Part shown: in pieces, positions 39,168 to 50,779 of the stretch
Numbering within the stretch: the stretch's first letter is position 1
Layout: every line of letters begins with the position of its first letter
Assembly: GCF_900637395.1 (NCBI RefSeq)
Contig: NZ_LR134372.1
Location: 372,001-436,000 of the forward strand
Source: Campylobacter upsaliensis
GTDB taxonomy: Bacteria; Campylobacterota; Campylobacteria; Campylobacterales; Campylobacteraceae
Direction of reading: 5' to 3'
Length of the DNA: 64,000 nt
The notes under the pieces: generated by a model
What the model saw: the letters and a program-made list of their open reading frames with translations, nothing else
Databases searched by the model: none
What the model was told of the DNA's origin: nothing
Position numbers and translations under genes: made by a program

Positions 39168-39647
39168 TTAATCTAAATAATCCATAAAACTAACGGCTGG
39201 GCTTTGTGGCTTTTCTATGCTTAGGCTTTGGGTTTGGCTTAGCTTAATTTTTAATCTTTCTTTAGTGGTGCTAACACGAAATAAAAATTTTTCATAGCTT
39301 AAAAATCTTTCATAATCATAAGCCTTAGCCGGTGTGCATAATCCTCCGTCTTTTTCTCTTAAAATAAGGGCTTTTAGTGGTGCTATGATGAGCGTTTTTT
39401 CACTTGTGGCTATGACTTTAAAAAAAGTGGGGGAATAATCACTACTAGAGACTAAAATATCGCCTGTTTTAAATCCTGCTAAATTGGGCTTATTTTTATG
39501 CTTTGCTAAGAAAGATTTAAGGGCTGTTTGATTGGCTTCGATGGCGTTTTTGGCGCGTAAATCGCAAAAGGTGGAGTAATCGACCTCTTTGCCGTCTGCT
39601 GTATAAATTTCTTTATGTCCATTGTAATCGCAAGTTAAAATTGTCAT
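39168..39647 (-). CDS. Unknown prophage protein, 159 residues
   Basis: Soluble, mixed alpha/beta, with a TGDILVSSSDYSPTFFKVIA segment that resembles a small SH3-like barrel. No family is recognised. The ribosome binding site AAAAGGAC is 5 nt upstream of ATG. It lies convergent to the spanins and divergent from the regulator region, so it may be a lysogenic gene. Confidence 0.55.
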   Translation of the reverse strand: MTILTCDYNGHKEIYTADGKEVDYSTFCDLRAKNAIEANQTALKSFLAKHKNKPNLAGFKTGDILVSSSDYSPTFFKVIATSEKTLIIAPLKALILREKDGGLCTPAKAYDYERFLSYEKFLFRVSTTKERLKIKLSQTQSLSIEKPQSPAVSFMDYLD

Positions 39648-39677
39648 TTGCTGTCCTTTTAAGTTTGATTTTATCCT

Positions 39678-39697
39678 GCCTAGCTATAATGCTAGGC
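39678..39697 (+). promoter_or_regulatory. Palindromic operator centred on a -10 box
   Basis: GCCTAGC, TATAAT, GCTAGGC: perfect 7-bp arms around the -10 hexamer. A dimeric repressor bound here would block the promoter. It lies between the divergent 39168 and 40193 genes. Confidence 0.5.
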
Positions 39698-39901
39698 GAG
39701 GATTATTCGACTTTTAGTCTAATTTTTAGCTTTAGGCTAAATTTTAGGCTGAAAAGTTTAAAAACCCTTCTTAACTTCAAGACTTTCATAAAAGCCCTTT
39801 CATTAAAAAAAGTTTGCATTGACCTTTTAAGGCGACTTTGGCTGAAACCCCTTGCTTAATAAATTTGGATTTGTTAAGCTTTTTGGTTATAATAACCCAA
39901 A

Positions 39902-39962
39902 CCCAGCCCTTAAAGGACTGGGAAAGCGGTTATTTTTTAAGCTTGAGGGCTATTTTTAGCCC
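39902..39962 (+). terminator. Two hairpins in the regulator leader
   Basis: CCCAG/CTGGG with inner CCTT/AAGG (39902-39922), and AGGGCTA/TAGCCCT (39946-39963). Neither has a full T tract, so they may be leader structures. The 545-bp gap 39648-40192 holds these, the operator and an AT-rich promoter zone. Confidence 0.35.
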
Positions 39963-40192
39963 TAAGAGCTTAATTTTTAAAACCACCTTTTTGAACTTCA
40001 AAATTTGCATTTTAAAGCCTTTCAAGTGGTATCTACCCACCCACCCTCCAAATAGCTATTAACTATTTTTTATGAGTATATCATAATAATTAAATACTTA
40101 ATATATGCTTAAATTTATCATAATTTGTGAATTTTTATAAAAAATAATATTTATTAACTATAATTATATATAATTAAAAAAAAGGAGCAAAA

Positions 40193-40519
40193 ATGACAAA
40201 AGAAAAATTTAAAAGCTTAATGCAAGAAGCGGGAATTAAGAGTAAAAAAGAATTAGCCGAGCTTATGGGCTTACATTACGGAACGATTAATAATTGGGGG
40301 AATACGCAAGGCTATCCTACCTATTTAAACAATTATTTTCACTTCATCATTAAAGCCAAAAAATACGATGAGGCGTTAAAAAAGGGCTTTGATGAGAGTG
40401 AAAAGCCTCAGGAGTGCCCTTCAAATGTGGAGGCTTTGAGCCTTGAAAATGCGAGGCTTAGGGAGGAGTGTGAAAAATATGAGGCTTTAAAAAGGGCGTT
40501 AAAAGAGGCTTTGAGATAG
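40193..40519 (+). CDS. Small helix-turn-helix regulator, 108 residues
   Basis: KSKKELAELMGLHYGTINNW (about residues 17-36) is a helix-turn-helix of the XRE/Cro type. The C-terminal 35 residues are coiled coil. A prophage regulator or repressor is likely, possibly acting on the palindrome at 39678-39697; that link is inference. TATAAT-like boxes and AAGGAG precede the ATG. Confidence 0.7.
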   Translation: MTKEKFKSLMQEAGIKSKKELAELMGLHYGTINNWGNTQGYPTYLNNYFHFIIKAKKYDEALKKGFDESEKPQECPSNVEALSLENARLREECEKYEALKRALKEALR

Positions 40520-41146
40520 GCTTACTTCGCCTCTAAGTCCGTGCCGTGCTTTTCCCTCACACAAAGTGCCAAATTCACGCCCTACCGCCACACGACCCCG
40601 CCTGAGTGCTTTTGTCTGCTTTTTACGCCACACGAAAGAGCGTTTTAAAAACGATGAAATAAAGAAGCGAAGCATTTTAAGACTTGCAAAGGGGTCGTTT
40701 TGCAAGAAATTTTAAAGCGGTGTAAAAATGAATTTATGCCTTTTTGGCTTTAAAGGCGTATGAAGTAGAGCAAGTCGCTAGGGCTTTTTTAAAGGGCGTT
40801 AAAAAGGGCTTTGGCTAAATCATCAAAAAAAGCTTTTTAAGAAATATTTAAACAAAAAATGCTTAAAATAACGGCGTTTATTTATCGGTGGAGCTTAGTT
40901 AAACGGGCTTTTAATAGCCTGTAAAAAGGGGCTTTAAAACTAACTTTCTAAGCAATGCTTTAAAAGCTTCAGTGCGGTTTCTTTGATAGAGCTTTAAGGG
41001 CGTTATATAGCAAACTTATGGTTTCAAAAAATACTTATGACACCATATTCAAAGGCTATGTATTTTATGGCTTTGTTCATAAACGCTTCAAAGGCATTTC
41101 TTAGGCTATAAAAGAGCTATGAAGGTATCTAAAAAAGAATTAACAA
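40520..41146. other. Non-coding prophage/chromosome junction region
   Basis: 627 bp without a convincing gene. GC content rises near 40530-40700, where CGCCACACGA occurs twice (about 40585 and 40628). It probably contains the right end of the prophage next to 5S rRNA, but no att repeat can be defined without the left end. Confidence 0.4.
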
Positions 41147-41264
41147 GTCCGCAATGAGCTACTTTCCCCCTGCCAGTAAGGCGTAGTATCATCACCCACG
41201 ATGTGCTTAGCTTCTTGGTTCGGGATGGAGCAAGGCGTTTCCACATCTGTATAATCACGGACAT
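41147..41264 (-). rRNA. rrf: 5S ribosomal RNA
   Basis: About 118 nt. On the minus strand it starts near GTCCGTGATTATACAG, contains CCATCCCGAACCAAGAAG and ends near GCGGAC, with the terminal stem GTCCG/CGGAC. It lies 240 bp after 23S. Ends are approximate. Confidence 0.9.
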
Positions 41265-41503
41265 TGTTATTTAAATATTCTTTGAAAGATTGAATTTAAG
41301 AATAAAACTTAATCTTTTATTTCTTTACTTTTTTCTTTATTCTCTTTCTTCTTTTCTTATCTTTTATCTTAGATAAGTTTTTATATAGAATACTTAAAAA
41401 ACAATGTTAAGAGCAAGTTTTATTAAACTCTTTACACTTTATTAAGGTTAAACCTTAACAAGGAAGTGATGCTTTATTAACTTAAAAGATAAGTTAATAT
41501 TTA

Positions 41504-44590
<3,087 letters not shown>

Positions 44591-45098
44591 TTTTAATGTT
44601 CTTTTAGTAAAGAACCAAAGCTAAAGATTACCTCGCCAAGCCTTAAGGAAATTCCTTAAGCTTAAGGGCTTGTCTAAAAAGCTCTAGTTCTACTAAAAAA
44701 ACAATGACATAAAAGCCAAAATTAGCTTTTTTGATTCTAAAACGCATCACTTCCTTGCTAAAGTTTAATGATAAAAGAGCTATATTATAAATTGAAACTA
44801 TATATTTAAAGATAGGTTCATTACATATATAAAGACGGAAAGTGTTTAATCTTTAGTTCATATAAACGCAAAGTCAATGTGAAGCTAAAGCGTGTATTAA
44901 ACTTTATTTCTTTTATCCTTTAACAAGGTTCAGTAAAATTGTTTATTAAAACTTGCTTGTGACTCTTAACAATGATAAGTTAAAGAACGGCTTTCTAAAG
45001 GAGTTAAAATGTTGTATTTAGACTTTTTTAGAAAGTGAAAGTCGAAATTATACATAAAGAAGCTTAAGGGAAGATGAAAGTGGGAAGATTTGTGAAAA
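44591..45098 (-). promoter_or_regulatory. 23S leader with own promoter, no 16S gene
   Basis: 508 bp between 23S and the ribB terminator with no coding sequence. A -10 TATAAT lies at 45047-45052 (minus strand). The leader GTTAAAGAACGG / CTTAACAATG / CAAGCAAGTTTTAATAAAC part resembles a 16S-23S spacer, and part of it pairs with the sequence after 23S (41403-41430). Confidence 0.55.
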
Positions 45099-45126
45099 AT
45101 ATTAAGCCCTTGTGGGGCTTAATATT
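45099..45126 (-). terminator. Terminator of ribB
   Basis: AATATTAAGCCC pairs with GGGCTTAATATT, then a T tract on the minus strand; it starts at the ribB stop. Confidence 0.75.
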
Positions 45127-46153
45127 AAAGTAGGTTTTTGAATTGACAAGTTTTAATGTCAAGCCCAAAGCCCTTTAAAGCAATAAAGTCTTTATCGCAA
45201 TTTTGCGACATTAAATGCACTTCTTCGACCTTAAAAAATCTTAAAATTTGTGCGCCTATGCCATAATTTTTAAATTGTGCCGCATTTGATTTTTCGCCTT
45301 GCATAAAAATGATAATTCCGCCATTTTGTGATAAAAATTGAATTTGTTCTAAAAGTTGCGAGAATTTATTTGAAGTTAAAAGCTCAAAATCACTATCACT
45401 AATGTGAAATTTAATATTTTCACTTTTTCTTGGTTGATTAAAACAAAAAGCAATGTGCTGAATTTGATTGTGGTCTTCAAAGATGAATTTTTGTGCTTTA
45501 AATCCTGCTAAAAAGCTAGCTTGCTGCTCTTTAAGAGTGATTAAGCTTTCATTTTTTAGACGATATTCTATTAAATCGGATACGGTTATCATATTAAGTT
45601 TGAATTTTTCGCAAAATTCTAGCAAATCTTCCCTTCTTGCCATATCCCCATTATCTTTAACAATTTCGCAAATCACGCAAGCGCCTTTCAAGCCAGCCAG
45701 ATGACATAAATCCACACTTCCTTCTGTATGTCCTGTGCGTTCTAAAACTCCGCCTTTTTTGGCTATGAGAGGATTGATGTGTCCTGGACGAACGAAGTCG
45801 TTAGCACAGGCTGCATCATCGGCAAAAATTTTAATGGTCATATCACGCTCATAAGCACTAACACCTGTTGTGGCTTTTTTTGCATCAACTGTTATAGTGA
45901 AGGCTGTTTCGTGACTTGAGGTGTTTTTTGGCACCATTAAGGGTAATTCAAATTTCTTTGCTAAATTTTCATCTAAAGCTACACATAAGACTCCTCTAGC
46001 TTCTTTTATAGCAAAATTGACCTTTTCTTTAGTGCTAAATTGTGCAGGAAAGATAATATCTCCCTCATTTTCTCTATCTTCGGCATCAACCATTACGAGC
46101 ATTTTGCCTTCTTTTAAGTCTTTTATCGCTTGTTCTATGCTTATAAAATTCAT
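45125..46153 (-). CDS. ribB: 3,4-dihydroxy-2-butanone-4-phosphate synthase (RibB, with degenerate RibA-like end)
   Basis: 342 residues. The N-terminal 200 residues carry the synthase motifs AEDRENEGDIIFPA, TGVSAYERD, FVRPGHINPL and RTGHTEGSVDL; the enzyme converts ribulose 5-phosphate to the 4-carbon riboflavin precursor. The C-terminal 140 residues occupy the place of GTP cyclohydrolase II but lack its zinc-binding cysteine cluster, so this half is probably inactive, as in related epsilonproteobacterial RibB proteins. Confidence 0.9.
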   Translation of the reverse strand: MNFISIEQAIKDLKEGKMLVMVDAEDRENEGDIIFPAQFSTKEKVNFAIKEARGVLCVALDENLAKKFELPLMVPKNTSSHETAFTITVDAKKATTGVSAYERDMTIKIFADDAACANDFVRPGHINPLIAKKGGVLERTGHTEGSVDLCHLAGLKGACVICEIVKDNGDMARREDLLEFCEKFKLNMITVSDLIEYRLKNESLITLKEQQASFLAGFKAQKFIFEDHNQIQHIAFCFNQPRKSENIKFHISDSDFELLTSNKFSQLLEQIQFLSQNGGIIIFMQGEKSNAAQFKNYGIGAQILRFFKVEEVHLMSQNCDKDFIALKGFGLDIKTCQFKNLL

Positions 46154-46219
46154 TGTGATCCTTAGGTTATAATTTTAGCATTGTAGCTAAATTTACTTGA
46201 CAAATAAATTAAAAAAAAG

Positions 46220-46225
46220 TATAAT
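46220..46225 (+). promoter_or_regulatory. -10 box of the tRNA-Gln/tRNA-fMet unit
   Basis: TATAAT 17 nt before tRNA-Gln, in the 88-bp region divergent from ribB. Confidence 0.6.
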
Positions 46226-46241
46226 TTCGTTTTTTATTTGC

Positions 46242-46316
46242 TGGGGTATCGCCAAGCGGTAAGGCAACAGGTTTTGGTCCTGTCATTCAGGGGTTCGAAT
46301 CCCTTTACCCCATCCA
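46242..46316 (+). tRNA. tRNA-Gln (TTG)
   Basis: Acceptor TGGGGTA/TACCCCA, anticodon TTG in the loop TTTTGGT, T loop GTTCGAAT, and encoded CCA after the discriminator. Confidence 0.93.
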
Positions 46317-46330
46317 CTCCGAATTCATAA

Positions 46331-46406
46331 CGCGAAGTAGAGCAGTGGTTAGCTCGTCGGGCTCATAACCCGAAGGTCGGGAGTTCAAATCTCCCCTTCG
46401 CAACCA
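46331..46406 (+). tRNA. Initiator tRNA-fMet (CAT)
   Basis: Anticodon CAT, three G-C pairs in the anticodon stem (GGG/CCC), and a 5' C opposite A72: both are initiator features. Encoded ACCA end. 14 bp after tRNA-Gln. Confidence 0.93.
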
Positions 46407-46502
46407 GATTATAATTTTTATCGTTTTTGATTTTTACCTAAATTTTTGATAGCAAAATGGGATTTTAGTGATAGTTTTGTATATTTTAAACAAGGAGACA
46501 TA

Positions 46503-46730
46503 ATGCAAATAATTAAAGAATTTTTTATAAAAATTGGCAGAGATGACATCGATGAAAATATGAAAAATTTGGTAAGCAATAATGAAATTGATAGTATTGA
46601 TGTGATGGCTTTAGTCGCAGAGATAGAAAAGCACTATCAAAAAACTCTCGATAGAAAATACATCAAAATGACATATTTTGAGGATTTTGAAAGCATTAAA
46701 AAAATGCTTAATGAAGCTTATGGAGATTAA
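46503..46730 (+). CDS. Acyl carrier protein-like protein
   Basis: 75 residues. NEIDSIDVMALV contains the Asp-Ser-Ile-Asp site where phosphopantetheine is attached (Ser32 or near). ATG at 46503 has AAGGAG 6 nt upstream; the longer frame from 46446 is rejected. It lies with an AMP-dependent ligase and an acyltransferase, so it probably carries a residue activated by that ligase, as in the Cj1304/Cj1308-type genes of the C. jejuni flagellin glycosylation locus. Confidence 0.8.
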   Translation: MQIIKEFFIKIGRDDIDENMKNLVSNNEIDSIDVMALVAEIEKHYQKTLDRKYIKMTYFEDFESIKKMLNEAYGD

Positions 46731-46731
46731 A

Positions 46732-47967
46732 TTAAGAAATTTCAAGAAGAAATTTCTCGCCCTCATCTTTGAAAGTGAAAATTTTATCTCCGCAAGGATA
46801 GCTAATTTCCCCCTGTCTTTGCGTGAAAACTTTCGTTCTAAATTGCTCTAAAATAGTGGGTAGTTCCTTACGAAAAAGCCCGCTATCACTCATACCAAGG
46901 CTATGACCTAAATTTCTAATAAATTTTTTATCTAACTCTTTTTCATCTTTTATAAGGTGTAATTTTGCCTTAAGACCTAATGTTTCATAAAGTTTATAAA
47001 GCTTTTCTTTATCATCTGCTGTGCCAAATTCATCATGGGCTGAGTGATAGCTGATAAAAAGCGTATCTTTAGCATACTTGGCTTGAATTTTTAAATGCTC
47101 TGCGTTAAGTAAAGAGCGAATTTTATAATGTGCTGGGGTAAAGCAGTGCTTAGAATTGGCATCGCAATTCCAAAAAGTTTTACAAAAAAGCTCTATGTTT
47201 AAATCTTTATCTAGCGTAGTAGCGTCGCCTTGACCAAGTTCTCTACCTACGATGTAGTTTAATTGCGGCAGGGGCGAGCAAGAATTGTCTAAAATAGCTT
47301 GGCAGTGCCACGGAGCGATTTTGGCGATTAAATGTGCAAGGTATCCACCATAAGAGCCACCTCCATAAATGACAGGTAAGGAGGCTACCCCCCCCCCCCC
47401 CAGTGTTTTAACTTTAATTAATCTTTTGCAGATATCTTTTAAAACAAAGATATGGTCAAGAGCTGGCATAATGCCATAATTTTGATATTCATCATTAGCA
47501 GGGAGTATGGTGTAACTTAAACCTTGCATTTTCATATCTTGTGGAATTTGTCCTTGCTCTTTATGGTGCTTGATCCATTGATTGAGTAAGTTATAGTAAG
47601 TGTAAGGCTCTAAATGACTTTGATAAGGAATTTTAACTTTTGCTAAACTCTCCTTTAAATTTAGCATATCTGCTTCACTATATGCAAGTTTTATGCTGTA
47701 TTTTTCCTCATCTTGATTAAACCTATTACAAAAACAATGATAAAGGACATTAATCGCTAAAACGGGAAAATTTTGTGCTAAATTTTGTCTTGTAAAATCC
47801 ATAAAAGAAAGATTAGTGCTACTGCCAAAACCTCCTATAATAAAGACGATAGCCTCAAGTTCTTTCGTCTCATCATAGCTAATGCGGTATTCTAATTTTG
47901 ACTTTCTCTTAATCCCAAGCTCTACATCATCACAGCTTTTAATCTTATAAGTCTTATCCACAAGCAT
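46732..47967 (-). CDS. DUF2920 alpha/beta hydrolase-like protein, phase-variable (in frame)
   Basis: 411 residues. GGGSYGGYLAHLIA holds the nucleophile elbow Gly-x-Ser-x-Gly; Asp and His candidates are in SYHSAHDEFG and NLGHSLGM. This is the DUF2920 ('617') family of C. jejuni, associated with flagellin glycosylation genes. A run of 14 Gs (plus-strand Cs 47388-47401) encodes Gly just before the nucleophile elbow; as read, the frame is open (ON). It starts with the same 20 residues as its paralogue upstream (MLVDKTYKIKSCDDVELGIK) and overlaps it by 14 nt. Confidence 0.85.
   Translation of the reverse strand: MLVDKTYKIKSCDDVELGIKRKSKLEYRISYDETKELEAIVFIIGGFGSSTNLSFMDFTRQNLAQNFPVLAINVLYHCFCNRFNQDEEKYSIKLAYSEADMLNLKESLAKVKIPYQSHLEPYTYYNLLNQWIKHHKEQGQIPQDMKMQGLSYTILPANDEYQNYGIMPALDHIFVLKDICKRLIKVKTLGGGGVASLPVIYGGGSYGGYLAHLIAKIAPWHCQAILDNSCSPLPQLNYIVGRELGQGDATTLDKDLNIELFCKTFWNCDANSKHCFTPAHYKIRSLLNAEHLKIQAKYAKDTLFISYHSAHDEFGTADDKEKLYKLYETLGLKAKLHLIKDEKELDKKFIRNLGHSLGMSDSGLFRKELPTILEQFRTKVFTQRQGEISYPCGDKIFTFKDEGEKFLLEIS
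47388..47401 (-). repeat. Homopolymer tract, 14 G/C
   Basis: 14 Cs on the plus strand inside the downstream DUF2920 gene. Slippage would switch the gene off by frameshift; the tract is in frame here. The count may vary within a population and by sequencing error. Confidence 0.95.
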
Positions 47968-49219
47968 CTTCTACCTTTGAAATTTCTAGGTGCATTTTAG
48001 CATTTTTTTGCGAAAAATGATAAAGCAAATCATCACTTGGATAGCTTATGCTTTTGTTTTTGCAAGGGGATTTGGGGTGAGCTTTGATTTTTTTTAAAAG
48101 TTCTGGCAAATGCTTATTTACAAGGGCTTTAAAAGGTATGCCAAGTCCATGGTCTAAATTTTTAATAAAACGACCATCAATTTGTTTTTGATAACGCACA
48201 GCGTGTAAAGTCGCATCAAAGCCAAATTTTTCATAAAGTTTATAAAGCTCCACCTTTTCTTTTAAGGGTAACTCATAATCCTTTGCGGAATGATAACTTA
48301 CATAAATGGGTTTGGGATAATTAGCCTGAATAGCAAGATGTTCCGGCTCTAGGATATAGCGAATTTTTCTTCTTGCAGGGGAGAAAAAATAGGGTGAGGT
48401 TGGATTTAGTGTCCAAAAACTTTTATCGTGAAAGCAGATGTAAATATGATCAAGTGGCACTCCCACACAAGCATTATCTCGATAATTTATTTCTTTACCA
48501 AAGCCTAGCATTCTCTCCACAAATTTTGCTCCTCCCGAATTATCTATCACTCCATCTATCGCCCACGGAGCAATTTTTGCACACAAAGAAGCCAAATAGC
48601 CACCATAACTTCCCCCAGCAATGATAACGGGTAAATCCCTAACGCTTACCCCCCCCCCCCCCCCCGTGCTAAAAGGAGCATTTTTTTGCACATAAAAAAG
48701 AGTGTTTAAGATGTCAAGGGCCGGCATAATGCCGAAATTTTGATACTCATTTCTCGCAGGAAATAAAGTTGCACTCATCGCCAATTGAAAGTCTTTTGCA
48801 ACAACGCCATTTTCTTTAGTTATTTTAATAAAGTTCGATAAGATTTGATGGATATTAAAGGCAAATTCGCTTGTTTTAAAATCAGGAGGCAAGGGGATGC
48901 CATTAACTTTACAAAACTGCTCTACGATGCTTTTGTCAAAATCGTCCATTCCTATCTTTGCTCCTGTTTGAGGACGGTTACCGATATTGTGATAATTTGC
49001 AGCAATGACAGCAGCATTATGCTTTTGAGCTAAAGCTTGCATAATGAGTTTAAAAAAAGAATTGTTAATATCATCGCCTAAGCCTTGATTAAGCACTAAA
49101 AGAAGTTTTACTGGCTCACTATCATCATAACAAAGCCTAAATTCCAGCTTACTTTCCCTCTTAATCCCAAGCTCTACATCATCACAGCTTTTAATCTTAT
49201 AAGTTTTATCTACAAGCAT
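47954..49219 (-). CDS. DUF2920 alpha/beta hydrolase-like protein, phase-variable (in frame)
   Basis: 421 residues, paralogue of the gene downstream, with AGGSYGGYLASLCAKIAPWA as nucleophile elbow and SYHSAKDYELP and NLDHGLGIP as acid/His candidates. A 17-G tract (48649-48665) encodes Gly5 just before the elbow; the frame is open. Substrates are unknown. It starts next to and divergent from the AMP ligase gene, so both may share a control region. Confidence 0.85.
   Translation of the reverse strand: MLVDKTYKIKSCDDVELGIKRESKLEFRLCYDDSEPVKLLLVLNQGLGDDINNSFFKLIMQALAQKHNAAVIAANYHNIGNRPQTGAKIGMDDFDKSIVEQFCKVNGIPLPPDFKTSEFAFNIHQILSNFIKITKENGVVAKDFQLAMSATLFPARNEYQNFGIMPALDILNTLFYVQKNAPFSTGGGGGVSVRDLPVIIAGGSYGGYLASLCAKIAPWAIDGVIDNSGGAKFVERMLGFGKEINYRDNACVGVPLDHIYICFHDKSFWTLNPTSPYFFSPARRKIRYILEPEHLAIQANYPKPIYVSYHSAKDYELPLKEKVELYKLYEKFGFDATLHAVRYQKQIDGRFIKNLDHGLGIPFKALVNKHLPELLKKIKAHPKSPCKNKSISYPSDDLLYHFSQKNAKMHLEISKVEDACG
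48649..48665 (-). repeat. Homopolymer tract, 17 G/C
   Basis: 17 Cs on the plus strand inside the upstream DUF2920 gene, in frame as read. It is longer than the tract in the paralogue and expected to slip more often. Confidence 0.95.
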
Positions 49220-49282
49220 TTTTTGCCTTTTGTTTTGAAATTTAGATTATTATACAAAAAAAACGATGAAAGGCTAGAAAAG

Positions 49283-50779
49283 ATGATATGTCATATTGAT
49301 GACTTTTTACAAAAAAGTGTGAAAAAATTCCCACAAAAAATGCTTTTTAAAGAAATGGGGGGAGTAAGTATCACTTATAAAGAATTTGATGATTTAAGTC
49401 AAAAAGTTGCAACTAAGCTTTTAAACACCTTAGCAAAAGAGCCTATTCAAAGTCCTATTTTAATCATCTTACCTAAAAGCATTAACACGCTTATTAGTTT
49501 TTTTGGCGTGGCAAAGAGTGGGAATTTTTATACACTCTTAGATGAAAAAATGCCCCTTGAAAGAATAAAAAAAATCATTAGTGTTTTAAAACCTAAGGCT
49601 TTCATCACTTCAAAAAGTTTAAATTTAAAGCTTGATTTACCTACACTTTATACAGAAGATTTTGAAAGCTATGAAAGAGATGAAGAGGCTTTAGCAAAGG
49701 CAAGATTAAGACATATTGATACAAATTTACTTTATGTCTTTTTTACAAGTGGTAGCACAGGGCTACCTAAGGGAGTAAGCATAAGTCATAAAAGTGTGAT
49801 TGATTATGCTTTTTGGGTGAGTGAGGAGTTTGAGCTTGATGAAAATGAAATCATAGCTAATCAAGCGCCGCTTTATGTCGATGCGTCCTTGCCTGATATT
49901 GTTGGAAGTATCGTTAGTGGGGGTTCAATGCATCTTATCCCTAATGCCTCTTTTGCTTTTCCTGATGAAATTTTGTCTTATTTGGAAAAAGAAAAAATTA
50001 CGATGATATTTTGGAAGCCCGTGATTTATAATTATTTCGCCCCCAATAAAGAAAGTTTAAAGCCTTATCCTTTAAAACATTTGAGAAAAATTTTATGCGG
50101 AGGGGATTTGCTTAGTGCTAAGACTTTAAATATTTGGCGTTCCCACCTCCCCCACACCCTCTTTGCTAATCTTTATGGACCAACTGAAATCACTGATGTG
50201 TGTTGTTTTTATAAGGTAGATAGAGAATTTAAAGATGAAGAGCTTTTACCTATAGGAAAGGCTTGTAAGAATACAGAACTTTTAGTCTTTGATGAAAATA
50301 AAAATTTGATTAATGAAGTAGGTAAAAAGGGTGAGCTTTTCGTAAGAGGGACTAGCCTTTCTTTAGGTTATTATAATGACACAGAAAAAACAAAAGCAGC
50401 CTTTATACAAAATCCTTTGCATAATAATTATTTAGATTTACTTTATAAAACAGGAGATATTGTCGCTTATAATGAATTTGGGGAATTACTTTGCTATGGA
50501 AGACTTGATAATCAAATCAAATTTAAAGGACACAGAATTGAGCTTGGTGAGATAGAAGCAGTGTTAAATTCTCACGAAAAGATTAAAAATAGTGCTTGTA
50601 TCTTTAAAGATGACAAACTCATCGCCTTTTATGAGAGTGATGAGGAGTTAAATTTAAAGGCTTTTTTGAAGGATAGATTGTCAGCTTATATGCTGCCAAA
50701 GCAAAGCATTAGACTTACAAAACTCCCTTTAAATATCAATAGTAAAGTAGATAGGTTAGCCCTTTATGCGTCTGTTTGA
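49283..50779 (+). CDS. AMP-dependent ligase (amino-acid adenylation domain type)
   Basis: 498 residues of the acyl/aminoacyl adenylate-forming family. Core motifs seen: FTSGSTGLPKGVSISH (ATP loop), ANLYGPTEITDVC, YKTGD, and YGRLDNQIKFKGHRIELGEIE. It would activate a carboxylic or amino acid as an adenylate and load it on the carrier protein at 46503. It resembles Cj1307 of the C. jejuni flagellin glycosylation locus. ATG at 49283 is chosen (residues before it lack family similarity). It overlaps the next gene by 14 nt. Confidence 0.85.
   Translation: MICHIDDFLQKSVKKFPQKMLFKEMGGVSITYKEFDDLSQKVATKLLNTLAKEPIQSPILIILPKSINTLISFFGVAKSGNFYTLLDEKMPLERIKKIISVLKPKAFITSKSLNLKLDLPTLYTEDFESYERDEEALAKARLRHIDTNLLYVFFTSGSTGLPKGVSISHKSVIDYAFWVSEEFELDENEIIANQAPLYVDASLPDIVGSIVSGGSMHLIPNASFAFPDEILSYLEKEKITMIFWKPVIYNYFAPNKESLKPYPLKHLRKILCGGDLLSAKTLNIWRSHLPHTLFANLYGPTEITDVCCFYKVDREFKDEELLPIGKACKNTELLVFDENKNLINEVGKKGELFVRGTSLSLGYYNDTEKTKAAFIQNPLHNNYLDLLYKTGDIVAYNEFGELLCYGRLDNQIKFKGHRIELGEIEAVLNSHEKIKNSACIFKDDKLIAFYESDEELNLKAFLKDRLSAYMLPKQSIRLTKLPLNINSKVDRLALYASV

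Noticed and set aside
39641..40062. Two plus-strand ORFs of 72 and 74 codons
   Set aside because: They cross hairpins and the operator region, lack ribosome binding sites and show no coding-like composition.
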